From NCBI GenBank assembly GCA_964493385.1, contig CAZBNW010000149.1:1-5454 (forward strand): a stretch of 5,454 nucleotides of DNA. Direction: 5' to 3'. The notes beneath the pieces were generated by a model, which was not told where the DNA came from, searched no databases, and was given only the letters and a program-made list of their open reading frames with translations. Shown here one piece after another: positions 4,689-5,454 of this stretch. Position numbers and translations under genes: made by a program. Position 1 is the first letter of the stretch; every line of letters starts with the position of its first letter. This DNA comes from Loki-b32 sp964493385 (GTDB taxonomy: Archaea; Asgardarchaeota; Lokiarchaeia; Sigyniarchaeales; SOKP01).

Positions 4689-5366
4689 TTGGTAAGAAAA
4701 AATCGTTTACCTAAATTTCCAGACGATTATATTAATGATAAAGCAGAAGAATATGATAGTTCAAAATGGATGGATCGTAATCAAAAGGGAGCGACCATGT
4801 TAAGTATTCAATATCTTTTCGATGAAAAATTAAATACTAATGAATACAATGGGAAAGAAATGGGAGATTCATTTTTAATTTTAGATTTAGGATGTGGTAC
4901 TGGGTTTTCCTCAGAAATTTTAATCCAAAATGGATTCAAAGTAATTGGTATAGATATATTAGCTGATATGTTATTAAAAGCAAAAGAAAAGAAAAAAATT
5001 TCTGAAACCTATAAAAAATTAGAATTGATTTTAGCAGATATTAATTATTTGCCAATTAAGGGCAATTCCATTGATCATATAATCTCAATATCATCATACA
5101 ATTTTATAACCTATGGATTAGAAAATTATGGTAAGAAAGTAAAGCTTCTTAATGATACAGCGAAATATTTAAATAAAATTTTGAAAAATAATGGAAGAGT
5201 CGTAATTGAATTTTACCCTAAAGATGACAAAGAATTAAAAATTTTTAATAAATCATTTATTAATAACGGATTTGAAGGATTTATGGTTAAAAACAAACCG
5301 AATCAAAAATCAGGACAGACTTTTTTATTATTAAAAAAAACATTGAAAGAATATGGGAACTTGTAA
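4689..5366 (+). CDS. Bud23-like SAM-dependent methyltransferase (probable rRNA methyltransferase)
   Basis: A 225-residue class I methyltransferase resembling eukaryotic Bud23/WBSCR22, which with Trm112 makes m7G in 18S rRNA. The resemblance covers the whole chain. There is an N-terminal Y(ND)KAEEYDSSKWMDRNQ segment (14-32) like the Bud23 EARKYT..SRM..IQ lead-in, motif I ILDLGCGTGFSSEIL (64-78) and acidic motif II GIDI (87-90). ADINYLPIKGNSID (116-129) is followed by the family-typical ISIS (132-135). Near the end come RVVIEFYPKDDKEL (170-183) and a final strand with NKPNQKSGQTFLLL (202-215). It lacks the basic nucleolar tail of eukaryotic Bud23. I chose TTG 4689 because the N-terminal segment is family-conserved and GTGAT at 4679-4683 sits 5 nt upstream; the next ATG (residue 28) would cut this segment. 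Rare TTG use may keep expression low. The 3' end overlaps the next gene by 14 nt. Target rRNA site and archaeal activity are inferred. Confidence 0.85.
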   Translation: MVRKNRLPKFPDDYINDKAEEYDSSKWMDRNQKGATMLSIQYLFDEKLNTNEYNGKEMGDSFLILDLGCGTGFSSEILIQNGFKVIGIDILADMLLKAKEKKKISETYKKLELILADINYLPIKGNSIDHIISISSYNFITYGLENYGKKVKLLNDTAKYLNKILKNNGRVVIEFYPKDDKELKIFNKSFINNGFEGFMVKNKPNQKSGQTFLLLKKTLKEYGNL

Positions 5367-5454
5367 ATTTTGCGGGAAAACTGAGAGGGTAATCTCTGAA
5401 GTTCTACAAGTATGTAGAAAGTGTATATTAGAAGGAGATTGGGATAAAGTTAAA
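5353..5454 (+). CDS. N-terminus of a CxxC...CxxC zinc-knuckle protein, possibly a radical-SAM enzyme (partial)
   Basis: An ATG at 5353 opens a frame that runs off the right edge (34 residues). It begins MGTCKFCGKTERVISEVLQVCRKC, with C4-x2-C7 and C21-x2-C24 as a four-cysteine zinc or iron site, then ILEGDWDKVK. A short N-terminal zinc knuckle of this form, ending in VC..CI, is familiar from archaeal radical-SAM proteins of the PflA-like group, but the diagnostic CxxxCxxC lies outside the window, so the family is a guess. Its ATG lies 14 nt inside the methyltransferase gene in another frame, without a clear Shine-Dalgarno, which points to translational coupling. Confidence 0.6.
   Translation, partial: MGTCKFCGKTERVISEVLQVCRKCILEGDWDKVK

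Overview
The window is AT-rich and looks archaeal. Genes are preceded at the right distance by box A (TATA) elements, several transcripts would be short-leadered or leaderless, and the gene set (a Bud23-like rRNA methyltransferase, an archaeal-type nucleotide-sugar dehydrogenase, a stand-alone receiver, a zinc-knuckle gene start) fits an archaeon. Together with two apparent selenocysteine genes, a Lokiarchaeota/Asgard-type genome is my best guess. That is inference; no taxonomic marker is present.

Layout, left to right. (1) Positions 647 to 1, minus: a polytopic membrane protein of unknown function that runs off the left edge. (2) 648-886: divergent promoter region. (3) 887-1975, plus: adenosine deaminase family enzyme with all metal and catalytic residues. 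(4) 1976-2648: a stretch with no conventional gene. It holds two tandem paralogous units, each made of a box A, a tiny ORF with one in-frame TGA, and a 3' two-hairpin RNA element. The two elements share loop sequences, and their stems differ by compensatory base changes. The simplest reading is a duplicated family of acidic/basic micro-selenoproteins (57 and 45 aa, motif Y-[CS]-T-[GS]-U) with 3'-UTR SECIS-like elements. (5) 4037 to 2649, minus: a UDP-sugar dehydrogenase complete from end to end, except that its NAD-binding GxGYVG motif is split by a 30-nt insert ending in an in-frame TAA. Removing exactly those 30 nt restores the motif. (6) 4575 to 4189, minus: a stand-alone CheY-like receiver. 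(7) 4689-5366, plus: a Bud23-like SAM methyltransferase, overlapping by 14 nt (8) the start of a CxxC...CxxC protein, possibly a radical-SAM enzyme, that runs off the right edge.

The genes do not form one pathway. Most are single transcription units; only the methyltransferase and the zinc-knuckle gene look co-translated. The two points of real interest are the micro-selenoprotein/RNA-element tandem at 2013-2660 and the stop-bearing 30-nt insert at 3972-4001.
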